From Calothrix sp. NIES-4105 (lineage in GTDB: Bacteria > Cyanobacteriota > Cyanobacteriia > Cyanobacteriales > Nostocaceae), in the NCBI RefSeq assembly GCF_002368415.1, contig NZ_AP018290.1, positions 5,221,614 to 5,285,613 of the forward strand: a stretch of DNA of 64,000 bases, given 5' to 3'. The notes beneath the pieces were generated by a model that saw only the letters and a list, made by a program, of their open reading frames with translations, had not been told where the DNA came from and ran no database searches. The translations under genes were made by a program, and so were the position numbers. Shown piece after piece: positions 9,876-18,159 of this stretch. Each line of letters begins with the position of its first letter. Within the stretch, counting starts at the first letter, position 1.

Positions 9876-10769
9876 ATGGTAAATACTCTGACTCCACGAC
9901 TTACAGAGGAACAGTTAGCGCTTTTACCAACCGAAGAAGATATCGCATTCTACGAGGAACACGGTTGGTATATTTCCAAAAAAGTACTCTCAGATGACAT
10001 CATCTCCGAAGCGATTCAGGGAAGTGAACGCTTTTATCGGGGAGAACGCGATGGTACACTGCCAACTAACACTGGGTTTACCGATTGGAAACCAGAGGAT
10101 GGCTACGATGTTGTTCGTAACAATGAATTTATCTCATTACGAAATAGAGAACTGCAAAAACTGGTAATGCAGCCAATAATCGGCGCCATTGCCGCACGTC
10201 TTGCGCGTACCGAAAGCATTCGTCTACTTGATGACCAACTCGTTTACAAACCACCCCAAAACCCGGATGGCAAAAGTGCAGTTGGTTGGCACGCTGACCG
10301 TGCTTATTGGTCTACTTGTACTTCACATAACTTACTGACAGCGTGGATTCCATTTCATGATTGTGACGAATCGATAGGGCCTTTGGTTGTTCTCGACAAA
10401 AGTCACAAATGGTCAGGTATTGAAGACACGAGGTTTTTCAACAATCATAACTTGGAAGATATGGAACACAAGTTCTATCGCGAGGGGCGAAAACTTGTTA
10501 AAGTACCAATGACTTTGCAAAAAGGACAAATAAGTTTTCATCACTGCTGGACAATTCACGGTAGCTTGCCGAATCACAGTAATTTACGCCGCTTGGCACT
10601 TGCAGTTCACTTACAAGATCACAGCAATCATTATCAACCATTTTGGACAAAGCAGGGTAAAAAAGTGCAAATAGCAGATGAATTAATCTGCCGTAAATTA
10701 CCAAATGGTAATCCTGATTTTAGTGACCCAAGAGTTTTTCCTGTATTCTGGTCAACTTGTAATAAATAA
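9876..10769 (+). CDS. PhyH-family Fe(II)/2-oxoglutarate dioxygenase
   Basis: A protein of 297 residues resembling the phytanoyl-CoA dioxygenase family. The facial-triad HxD is visible in VGWHADRAYW (His about 138). The distal His is probably in HHCWTIHGSLPNHS, followed by an Arg in NLRRLALAVH that would bind 2-oxoglutarate. The family hydroxylates small molecules or precursors. In this position it may act on a sugar substituent or an amino acid used for polysaccharide decoration; this is inference. It starts 51 bases after the sugar transferase with a plausible AAGAGG ribosome site. A 189-base gap follows. Confidence 0.8.
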   Translation: MVNTLTPRLTEEQLALLPTEEDIAFYEEHGWYISKKVLSDDIISEAIQGSERFYRGERDGTLPTNTGFTDWKPEDGYDVVRNNEFISLRNRELQKLVMQPIIGAIAARLARTESIRLLDDQLVYKPPQNPDGKSAVGWHADRAYWSTCTSHNLLTAWIPFHDCDESIGPLVVLDKSHKWSGIEDTRFFNNHNLEDMEHKFYREGRKLVKVPMTLQKGQISFHHCWTIHGSLPNHSNLRRLALAVHLQDHSNHYQPFWTKQGKKVQIADELICRKLPNGNPDFSDPRVFPVFWSTCNK

Positions 10770-10958
10770 CTCTTGATGAATCAATAGCTATTTACTCTCG
10801 ATAAAAAAATAATTAAAACTTTCTCAGGAGTGCATTGTTTGATGATATATTTAGTTAGAGATAGCATAGCTAAATGTATGTTAATAATTTAGAGGATTGG
10901 CACAAAAGAATTAAAAGCTAAAAATCTAAATCAAGCACCTTAGCTAGATAGGAAAATC

Positions 10959-11942
10959 ATGCAAAGCTTTAACATTCTATTCACAAGCGCAGGCAGACGG
11001 GTTTCTCTAATTCAACATTTCCGCCAAGCTCTAAATAATCTAGAACTAACCGGATGCATTATTACCGCTGACTGCCAAAAAAATGCACCAGCGCATTTTG
11101 TTGGTGATTTTCAGGAACAAGTTCCGCGCGTTAATGACCCCAACTACATTCAATGTTTATTAGAAGTTTGTGAGAAATACCAAGTGAAACTTCTAATTCC
11201 TTTGATTGATACAGAACTATGTTTGCTAGCACAACGTAAAAAAGATTTTGAAGCAATTGGGGTTACTCTACTAGTCTCTTCAATTGAAACAAACCAAATT
11301 TGTCTTGATAAACGAAACACCTACAAATTTTTTAAAGAAATAGGTGTAGCAACTCCAGAAATAATCTCACCTGAAACAATTTTGGCTGATCCACAAGCTA
11401 AATTCCCGTTTATTATTAAACCTTCTGACGGAAGTTCGAGCGCTGGCTTTACTAAAATAAGAAACGCCCACGATTTAGCATTTTTTAAAGACTACATTAA
11501 GAATGCAATTGTTCAAGAATTTGTAGTCGGACAAGAATACACGCTTGATGTCCTAGTTAATTTTGAAGGTACAGTACAAGTTGTTGTTCCTAGACTGCGT
11601 GTAGAAACACGTGCAGGTGAGATTAGTAAAGGCATCACAGTTAAAGACTACGAATTAATTCATGCAGCTAAAAAAGTAGTTAATTTATTACCTGGAACTG
11701 TTGGATGCATTACTGTTCAGTGTTTTTTACAACCAGACGGAGAAATAAAATTTATTGAGATTAATCCGCGTTTTGGAGGTGGCTTTCCTCTTGCTTTCCA
11801 AGCTGGTGCAAACTTTCCTACTTGGATTATCGAAATGCTTTTGGGTAAAAAGACCGAAATTAAAATTGATGAGTGGCAAGATGGTCTTGCAATGCTCCGA
11901 TACGATGAAGCAGTTTTTGTGCGTCAGGAAATTATTGCATGA
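10959..11942 (+). CDS. ATP-grasp ligase
   Basis: A protein of 327 residues with an N-terminal pre-ATP-grasp Rossmann part (starting NILFTSAGRRVSL) and an ATP-grasp domain from about residue 115. The ATP-grasp domain has KPSDGSSSAGF as nucleotide-binding loop, VQEFVVGQEYTLDV, and the metal-site block FIEINPRFGGGFPLAF near the C-terminus. It resembles CarB-like/PylC-like carboxylate-amine ligases. Such enzymes activate a carboxylate as acyl phosphate and couple it to an amine. Its stop overlaps the next gene by ATGA, so the two are translationally coupled. It may join an amino acid to a sugar amine or make a dipeptide-like substituent; the substrate is unknown. Confidence 0.8.
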   Translation: MQSFNILFTSAGRRVSLIQHFRQALNNLELTGCIITADCQKNAPAHFVGDFQEQVPRVNDPNYIQCLLEVCEKYQVKLLIPLIDTELCLLAQRKKDFEAIGVTLLVSSIETNQICLDKRNTYKFFKEIGVATPEIISPETILADPQAKFPFIIKPSDGSSSAGFTKIRNAHDLAFFKDYIKNAIVQEFVVGQEYTLDVLVNFEGTVQVVVPRLRVETRAGEISKGITVKDYELIHAAKKVVNLLPGTVGCITVQCFLQPDGEIKFIEINPRFGGGFPLAFQAGANFPTWIIEMLLGKKTEIKIDEWQDGLAMLRYDEAVFVRQEIIA

Positions 11943-12598
11943 TAAAAGTTTTGGTATTTGATCTTGATGATACGCTATTTCCCGAACATGATTTTGTGCG
12001 GAGCGGTTTTCAGGCTGTAGCAAATTGGTTGGAAAAAAAATATTCGATTACTAATTTTTTTGTTGTAGCCTGGAAGTTGTTTGAACAAGGGAAAAGAGGC
12101 AATATTTTTAATCTGGCTTTAGAAGAAATGGAGGTATTTGAGCCAGAAATCATAGCTGAACTTCTACAAGTTTATCGCGAACATTTTCCCAAAATTGCGC
12201 TTCACAATGATGCAAAAAGTGCAATTAGTTATTTTAAAAGTAAAAAAGAATTGGGGATTATTACTGATGGCTATCTTCGAGTTCAGCAAAACAAAGTTAA
12301 AGCTTTGGGCATTGAAACAGATTTTGATTGGATTATTTATACAGACTTTTATGGTAGAGATTGTTGGAAACCAAGCCCTATACCATATTTAAAAGCAATG
12401 GAATTGGCTGAAGCAACAGGTTCGGAATGTGTTTACGTTGGTGATAACCCAAATAAAGATTTTGTCACAGCTAAACAATTAGATTGGTTAACTATTCAAA
12501 TTTGTCGTGAAGGAGAATACACAAATGTAATAACATCAAGTGAATATAAAGCTGATTTAAAAATTGAATCATTGATTGACTTAATGGAAGTTATCTAA
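11939..12598 (+). CDS. HAD-family hydrolase
   Basis: A protein of 219 residues with haloacid dehalogenase motifs: FDLDDTLFPE (nucleophile Asp about residue 7) near the N-terminus, GIITDGY (motif II), and KPSPIPYLKAM then YVGDNPNKDF (motifs III and IV). The size and cap layout are typical of small-molecule phosphatases. The gene overlaps the ATP-grasp gene by four bases (ATGA), a strong sign the two act in one step sequence. It could dephosphorylate a sugar phosphate or a product of the ligase; this is inferred. No GGCGCC sites occur in it. Confidence 0.82.
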   Translation: MIKVLVFDLDDTLFPEHDFVRSGFQAVANWLEKKYSITNFFVVAWKLFEQGKRGNIFNLALEEMEVFEPEIIAELLQVYREHFPKIALHNDAKSAISYFKSKKELGIITDGYLRVQQNKVKALGIETDFDWIIYTDFYGRDCWKPSPIPYLKAMELAEATGSECVYVGDNPNKDFVTAKQLDWLTIQICREGEYTNVITSSEYKADLKIESLIDLMEVI

Positions 12599-12697
12599 TC
12601 AACCAATTTCTGCCAAACACCTACCTTTAACTTGATTTTTTCAATCTATATTATTTAAGTAAAACTACTAAAACTCATAAGAATAAATCAAAAATAA

Positions 12698-13798
12698 ATG
12701 AAAGTTGAAGTAATAAATTTATCAAGCAATTTGTGGCTCGAAGCATTGGCTAACATCCGACACGATGTTTATCAAACACCTGATTATTTAATTTTAGAGG
12801 CAAGGCGAACAAAAACCATACCAGAGGCTATATACATACAAAAAGATGATAAAGTATTACTAATTCCATATTTATTACGCCAATGCGATAATATTTCGGA
12901 TCAATCGTTTACATCTGATATTTTTGACATCGTATCGCCTTACGGCTATTCAGGAATATTGGCAAGTTCAGCAGTTGCCAATTCACCTCAATTTTTTAAT
13001 GAAGCCATCAAAAGTTTTAAAGAAATTTTGCGAGCAAAAGGTGTATGTTCAGTATTTTTGAGATTACACACTATTTTGAATCAAGATTTAGTCAAAGTTT
13101 GCTCACCTAATTTTACTCAAAATGGTCAAACTGTTTCAATTGATTTAAATCTTTCAGAATCAGAACTGTGGGCACATACTCGCAAGGGTCATCAAAGCAC
13201 GATTAATAAATGCAAGCGCCTAGGATTTACAGCTAGAGTTGTAAGTTTTGAGGAATACTATGATGAATTTATAGCGATTTACGAAGAAACAATGAATCGC
13301 GTTCAAGCTCAACAATCATACTATTTTGATAATAGTTATTTCACTGGATTATTAGACTTAGGCTCAAAGCTGCATTTGTGTATTGTGGAATTCGAGTCAC
13401 AAGTAATTTGTGCAAGTTTATTCTTTGAATGTTGTGGCATTATCCAAGCTCACTTAGGTGGAACGAAGAATGAATTTTTAAGACAGTCTCCTTTCAATTT
13501 ATTACTACACCATGTTCGTCTTTGGGGAAAAGAACGCGGCAATGAATATTTACATATAGGAGGAGGAATAGGAGGTTCTACAACTGATACTCTTTATACT
13601 TTTAAATCTGGTTTTTCACGACAACGCCATGATTTCTTAACCATGCGTCTAATTACAGATGAAGCAAAATATCATTATCTTGTTGAATTGCGCGCCAAAG
13701 CATTAAATAGTCAAGCAAAATTATTGTATCAGTCGGGATTTTTTCCAACATATCGAGCAGCAATAACAAATCCTCAATATAGGCAGCCAGAAAAATGA
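12698..13798 (+). CDS. FemAB/GNAT-like acyl- or aminoacyltransferase, copy 1
   Basis: A protein of 366 residues with a GNAT-type fold related to FemAB-like proteins found in polysaccharide loci. The middle region has ELWAHTRKGHQSTINKCKRLGF, matching the FemAB-like block in which the protein contacts its acceptor. It continues with FIAIYEETMNRVQAQQSYYFD and a C-terminal LHIGGGIGGSTTDTLYTFKSGFS. It is clearly paralogous to the gene at 14991, from the first residues to the end. It overlaps the aminotransferase gene by ATGA. Family members transfer acyl or aminoacyl groups to amines, so an acceptor amino sugar made by the neighbouring aminotransferase is a reasonable hypothesis. Confidence 0.72.
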   Translation: MKVEVINLSSNLWLEALANIRHDVYQTPDYLILEARRTKTIPEAIYIQKDDKVLLIPYLLRQCDNISDQSFTSDIFDIVSPYGYSGILASSAVANSPQFFNEAIKSFKEILRAKGVCSVFLRLHTILNQDLVKVCSPNFTQNGQTVSIDLNLSESELWAHTRKGHQSTINKCKRLGFTARVVSFEEYYDEFIAIYEETMNRVQAQQSYYFDNSYFTGLLDLGSKLHLCIVEFESQVICASLFFECCGIIQAHLGGTKNEFLRQSPFNLLLHHVRLWGKERGNEYLHIGGGIGGSTTDTLYTFKSGFSRQRHDFLTMRLITDEAKYHYLVELRAKALNSQAKLLYQSGFFPTYRAAITNPQYRQPEK

Positions 13799-14934
13799 AT
13801 AAACCTATTCTCCTTTCAACCCCCCATATGAGCTACCGCGAACTTGAATTCGTTAAAGAAGCTTTTGCAACGAATTGGATAGCTCCCGTCGGCCCGCATG
13901 TTGATGCATTCGAGAACGAATTTTGCCTCCTTACAGGCGCCGCACATGCTGCTGCAGTTAGTTCAGGAACAGCAGCAATTCATCTAGCACTGCGTTTGCT
14001 TGGCGTCGAGTCGGGTTCGGAGGTTTTTTGTTCGACTCTGACTTTCGCTGCAACCGCAAACCCGATTGTTTATCAAGGCGCCAAACCAGTATTTATAGAT
14101 AGCGATTATAAATCTTGGAACATGAACCCCGATTTGCTGCGTGAAGCCCTCGCAGCCCGCGCGCGCATTGGTAAACTACCGAAAGCAGTTATTTTAGTAC
14201 ATCTTTACGGACAAAGTGCCGATATCGAACCAATTCTAGCGGCGTGTAATGAATATGACATTCCTTTAATTGAAGATGCAGCGGAATCATTAGGCGCCAC
14301 ATACAAAGGGCAAAGTCCTGGTACATTTGGACGTATCGGAATTTATTCATTTAATGGTAATAAAATTATCACTACTTCGGGTGGTGGAATGCTAGTTTCT
14401 GACAACCCAGAATTGGTTGCAAAAGCTAGGTTCTTAGCAACACAAGCGCGCGATAATGCTCCTCACTATCAACACTCAGAAATCGGGTTTAACTACCGAC
14501 TTAGCAATGTTTTAGCCGGTATAGGTCGCGGTCAGTTGCAAGTATTATCCGAACGTGTAGCAGCACGACGGCACAATTTTGAAGTTTACCAGCAGGCGTT
14601 GGACAACTTGCCGGGAGTTGAGTTTATGCCCGAAGCCGATTTTGGTACTTGTACTCGTTGGTTAACCTGTTTAACTGTAGACCCGGAAGCTTTCGGTGCA
14701 GATAGAGAACAAATTCGTCTCACTCTGGCTACTCAACAAATCGAAGCTCGTCCCGTATGGAAACCACTACACCTTCAACCTGTATTTGCAGAGTGCGAAT
14801 GTTTTGGTGGCGCCGTAGCATCCGATTTGTTTGCGCGCGGGCTTTGTTTACCTTCTGGCTCAAATCTTACTCATGAAGAATTAGAGCGAGTTATCGAAGC
14901 AATTTTCACTGTTTATAATAATCGTAATAATTAG
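13795..14934 (+). CDS. DegT/DnrJ/EryC1/StrS-family sugar aminotransferase
   Basis: A PLP-dependent aminotransferase of 379 residues. N-terminal MSYRELEFVKEAFATNWIAPVGP, then SSGTAAIHLALRLLGV, EDAAESLGATYKG, and the Schiff-base lysine in FNGNKIITTSGGGML (about residue 187), typical of sugar aminotransferases such as WecE/PglE/DesI. These act on nucleotide-linked keto sugars, giving amino sugars. It overlaps the upstream FemAB-like gene by four bases. It holds four GGCGCC sites and several GCGCGC sites in 1.1 kb, whereas both flanking paralogous genes hold no GGCGCC site. This suggests a different history from its neighbours. Confidence 0.92.
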   Translation: MNKPILLSTPHMSYRELEFVKEAFATNWIAPVGPHVDAFENEFCLLTGAAHAAAVSSGTAAIHLALRLLGVESGSEVFCSTLTFAATANPIVYQGAKPVFIDSDYKSWNMNPDLLREALAARARIGKLPKAVILVHLYGQSADIEPILAACNEYDIPLIEDAAESLGATYKGQSPGTFGRIGIYSFNGNKIITTSGGGMLVSDNPELVAKARFLATQARDNAPHYQHSEIGFNYRLSNVLAGIGRGQLQVLSERVAARRHNFEVYQQALDNLPGVEFMPEADFGTCTRWLTCLTVDPEAFGADREQIRLTLATQQIEARPVWKPLHLQPVFAECECFGGAVASDLFARGLCLPSGSNLTHEELERVIEAIFTVYNNRNN

Positions 14935-14990
14935 TTATCTTCATTTTATGCTTTGATTAATTAAGTAGGTAAAATAGAGCTTTTTAATTC

Positions 14991-16064
14991 ATGCAAGTTG
15001 AAATTATTGATGTTTTTAGCCCTCGGTGGCTACAAATACTACAAAATCTACGCCATGATGTTTATCATCTACCACAATACATATTTACGGAAGCATTTAG
15101 AACTAATAGCAAGCCAGAAGCTATTTTGATATCTGAAGGTGAGAAAACTTTTTGTTTGCCTTACTTATTACGTCTATACACAGGTTTGTTCGACAAAAGT
15201 AGAATTTTGAAAGATTGTTATGATATAGGCTCTCCAATTGGTTATGCTGGTTTTTTATTGAGTGACGCAGCAACTAGCGAGCCAAATTTTTTAAAAGCAG
15301 CTATTGAACAACTAATTACTACTTTTAAAGCGAGGAATATTTGTTCTGCTTTTTTTCGTCTGCATCCAATACTCAATCAGAACATAAACCAGGTGCTATC
15401 TTCTGAAATTATTCAAATTAGCGGAGAAACCTTATCGATTGATTTGAATCTTTCTCCTGCAGAAATATGGCGGCAAACTCGACCGGAGCATCGTACTAGT
15501 ATAAATCGCTGTAAACGCAATGGTTATACAGCTAAAATAGTAGATTATAAAGAATATATAGATGAGTTTATTAATATATATTATGAAACTATGGATCGCG
15601 TAGGAGCAAAAACATATTATTACTTTGATTACGAGTACTTTTGCAAATTAATGAATTTAAATGAAGCTATTCACTTATGTATTGTAGAAAAAGATAATGA
15701 AGTTGCATGTGCCGGAATTTTTACAGAATGTTGTAGAATCATTCAGTATCATCTGGGAGCAACAAAAAGCCAGTTTTTAAAACAAGCTCCCAGTAAATTG
15801 ATGTTTGATTATGTAAGATTTTGGGCTAAAGAACGTGGTAATGAAGTATTTCACCTAGGTGGAGGACTTGGAGCAAAAATAAATAGCCTTTATCATTTCA
15901 AAGCAGGTTTCTCTAATCAAAAACACTCTTTTTTAACACTCCGTTTGATTATAGATAAAGAAAAATACTACTACTTAGTAAATTTAAGAGCAAAAACATT
16001 AAGCATCGAACCAGAAAAATTATTGAATTCTAATTTTTTCCCTGCTTATCGTTGTGAAATCTAA
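14991..16064 (+). CDS. FemAB/GNAT-like acyl- or aminoacyltransferase, copy 2
   Basis: A protein of 357 residues, paralogous to the product of the gene at 12698. The shared features are the N-terminal RHDVYHLPQYIFTEA, the block IWRQTRPEHRTSINRCKRNGY, YYETMDRVGAKTYYYFDYEYF, and a C-terminal FHLGGGLGAKINSLYHFKAGFSNQKH. The two copies flank the sugar aminotransferase, so they may acylate different amine positions or use different donors. The gene is AT-rich with no GGCGCC sites. A start at ATG 14991 aligns with copy 1. Confidence 0.72.
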   Translation: MQVEIIDVFSPRWLQILQNLRHDVYHLPQYIFTEAFRTNSKPEAILISEGEKTFCLPYLLRLYTGLFDKSRILKDCYDIGSPIGYAGFLLSDAATSEPNFLKAAIEQLITTFKARNICSAFFRLHPILNQNINQVLSSEIIQISGETLSIDLNLSPAEIWRQTRPEHRTSINRCKRNGYTAKIVDYKEYIDEFINIYYETMDRVGAKTYYYFDYEYFCKLMNLNEAIHLCIVEKDNEVACAGIFTECCRIIQYHLGATKSQFLKQAPSKLMFDYVRFWAKERGNEVFHLGGGLGAKINSLYHFKAGFSNQKHSFLTLRLIIDKEKYYYLVNLRAKTLSIEPEKLLNSNFFPAYRCEI

Positions 16065-16147
16065 CAGCTATTTACGAAATGATGAAATTTATTGATTTGT
16101 CTTGATTAACTTCAAGATGTGATTTAAAAAAACAAGAGGTTAAAACT

Positions 16148-16906
16148 ATGGCGAATAATAAAGAAACTTATGGCGGTGTAGATTTTGATTACTGGGCTTA
16201 TCTAGAAAATTTGTCTGATGGGGAAAAATTTATTATAGAAACATATTTGGATAAGAATGCTAAAACCTTAGAAGCTGGTACAGGAGGAGGAAGAATTACT
16301 CTAAGTATGCAACAAATGGGCTTTCAATCACTTTTTGCGTTTGATTATATACCCAATTTTATTGAACATGCTCGTCAGAGAGATAAAATAGGTAATGTTT
16401 CTTTTGCTGTGGAAGATGCAACTGCATTAACTTATCATGATGATTCATTTGAGCAATTGGTTTATTTACAACAAGTTTTATGTTGTATTGAAGATAAATA
16501 CGCAAGATTAAGTGCTTTTAAAGAAGCTTATCGTATTCTTAAAAAAGGTGGGACAGCAATCTTTTCTTTTCTAAATTTTGATTCAAGAATTCAGAGTAAT
16601 TTCCATAAAGGGTACATAGGATATGTACAGATACTGAGAAAAATTTTTAACTCGGAATTTTCATCTCAATACATTCCTCGACTTAAATTGGCAGGTAAGC
16701 CAAATTTAGGCGCTATTTTTGATCAACAGCCGTATATGTATTGGTATCAAATTGAAGAAGTGTATCAAATTTTTAAAGATGTTAATTTTAAAATCGTTGC
16801 ACTTGGAACTGACTTCCAGCTAAGACAAGAAAATATGGTTACTTCATTAGAGCTTTTGAAAAAGGAACCAATTGAGGGAATGCTGTACTTCATATGTGAG
16901 AAATAA
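16148..16906 (+). CDS. class I SAM-dependent methyltransferase
   Basis: A protein of 252 residues with the SAM-binding signature LEAGTGGGRITLSMQQMG (motif I, about residues 39-56), an acidic motif II (AFDYIPNFIEHAR) and a VEDATAL motif III. The C-terminal part holds the variable substrate region. It is preceded by a good ribosome site (AAGAGG, about eight bases upstream). In this locus O- or N-methylation of a sugar or its substituent is likely, but the acceptor is unknown. It is AT-rich, like copies 1 and 2 of the FemAB-like genes. Confidence 0.82.
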   Translation: MANNKETYGGVDFDYWAYLENLSDGEKFIIETYLDKNAKTLEAGTGGGRITLSMQQMGFQSLFAFDYIPNFIEHARQRDKIGNVSFAVEDATALTYHDDSFEQLVYLQQVLCCIEDKYARLSAFKEAYRILKKGGTAIFSFLNFDSRIQSNFHKGYIGYVQILRKIFNSEFSSQYIPRLKLAGKPNLGAIFDQQPYMYWYQIEEVYQIFKDVNFKIVALGTDFQLRQENMVTSLELLKKEPIEGMLYFICEK

Positions 16907-16983
16907 TCGGAGGAGTTGGAAAGTTTAATAGTTGGAAAAATATTAAATTATTAACGCTGATATAAATAGGGAGATAAATAGTA

Positions 16984-18108
16984 ATGAAGAAGCGTGTTTT
17001 ACTAGTAGCTAGAATTTTAGATTCGGGTGGAGTTACAACACATATGTTCTCCCTTGCAAAAGGATTAATGTCAATTGGTTGGGAAGTAGCAATCGCTAGC
17101 AGGGGACAAGTAGGAGAACATTCCTACAGCCCCGAATGGTTTGAGTCAAATGGAATTAAACATTTTTATATTCCTTTTCCAGAGCCGTCACTTTCTTTTA
17201 AAAATATTGTACGTGTAGTAAAAGCTTATTTTGACATCAGCTCGGTAGTAAATACATTTTCACCAAATCTAATACATGTACATTGGCGCGCAACTAGTCC
17301 TTATGTACACCTAGTTACATTACTGCATAAAATACCTTACGTAACCTCACTGCATCTTCAAGGAATTCCTGCAAATTTTATATACAAACTTGCCTCCTTT
17401 TGGGGAAATCGCGCGATTGTTGTTAGTGCTGAAACGAGCGATTATTTGGTTCAAAAATTTCAAATACCACGTTCCTCTATCCGAGTTGTTCACCTTGGAG
17501 TAGATGAATCTTATTTTTATCCACCAACGCAAGAGCAGTACGAGAAAGCGCGCGAAAAATTTGGTTTGAGTCAAAACGACAAAGTAGTATCAATATTAGC
17601 GCGGCTTGAAGCCGTAAAAGGACATGATGTATTAATTAAAGCATTAGCTTTACTACGTGCGAGAGGATGTAATGTCCGAGCCTTATTCGCGGGAGAAGGA
17701 AGCCAAGCTCAAGCTTTGGCTCAACTGGCAGCAAAAGAAGGCGTTGCAGACCTGGTTCGCCAAATTGGCTACGCAGACAGTCGGGAAGTTTTATGGGCAT
17801 CTGATGTATCAGCTTTGCCTAGCCGTAATGAAGGGTTTGGGCTTGTAGTTGTTGAGTCCATGCTTTGTAAAGTAGTTCCAGTCAGAACACCTGCCGCAGG
17901 TGCATACGACCAAATTGAAGATGGTGTGAATGGTTTTATTACACCGTTTGATAATTATGAAGCTTTAGCAACACGATTACAGCAATTACTAACAGACCGC
18001 AAGCTTAAAAATAGGATGGCAGAAGCTGCTTTAGTAACTGCAAAAAATAAATTTACTCAGCGAGTCATGCTAGAAAAAACGGTAGCGGTATATGAAGAAG
18101 TATTGTAA
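16984..18108 (+). CDS. family 4 glycosyltransferase
   Basis: A GT-B glycosyltransferase of 374 residues. The N-terminus has ARILDSGGVTTHMFSLA (the glycine-rich loop of GT4). The C-terminal domain has SILARLEAVKGHDVLIKAL and SRNEGFGLVVVESML (E-x7-E). It is the last glycosyltransferase of the locus, between the methyltransferase and the Wzc-like kinase. Ribosome site GGGAG lies upstream. It is the fifth glycosyltransferase, which with the initiating transferase would suit a repeat unit of about six sugars if all act in one pathway. Confidence 0.88.
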   Translation: MKKRVLLVARILDSGGVTTHMFSLAKGLMSIGWEVAIASRGQVGEHSYSPEWFESNGIKHFYIPFPEPSLSFKNIVRVVKAYFDISSVVNTFSPNLIHVHWRATSPYVHLVTLLHKIPYVTSLHLQGIPANFIYKLASFWGNRAIVVSAETSDYLVQKFQIPRSSIRVVHLGVDESYFYPPTQEQYEKAREKFGLSQNDKVVSILARLEAVKGHDVLIKALALLRARGCNVRALFAGEGSQAQALAQLAAKEGVADLVRQIGYADSREVLWASDVSALPSRNEGFGLVVVESMLCKVVPVRTPAAGAYDQIEDGVNGFITPFDNYEALATRLQQLLTDRKLKNRMAEAALVTAKNKFTQRVMLEKTVAVYEEVL

Positions 18109-18159
18109 GCCATTGTCGCTCAATGTAATAAAATTTTAAGTAAATTACAAAATAAAATT

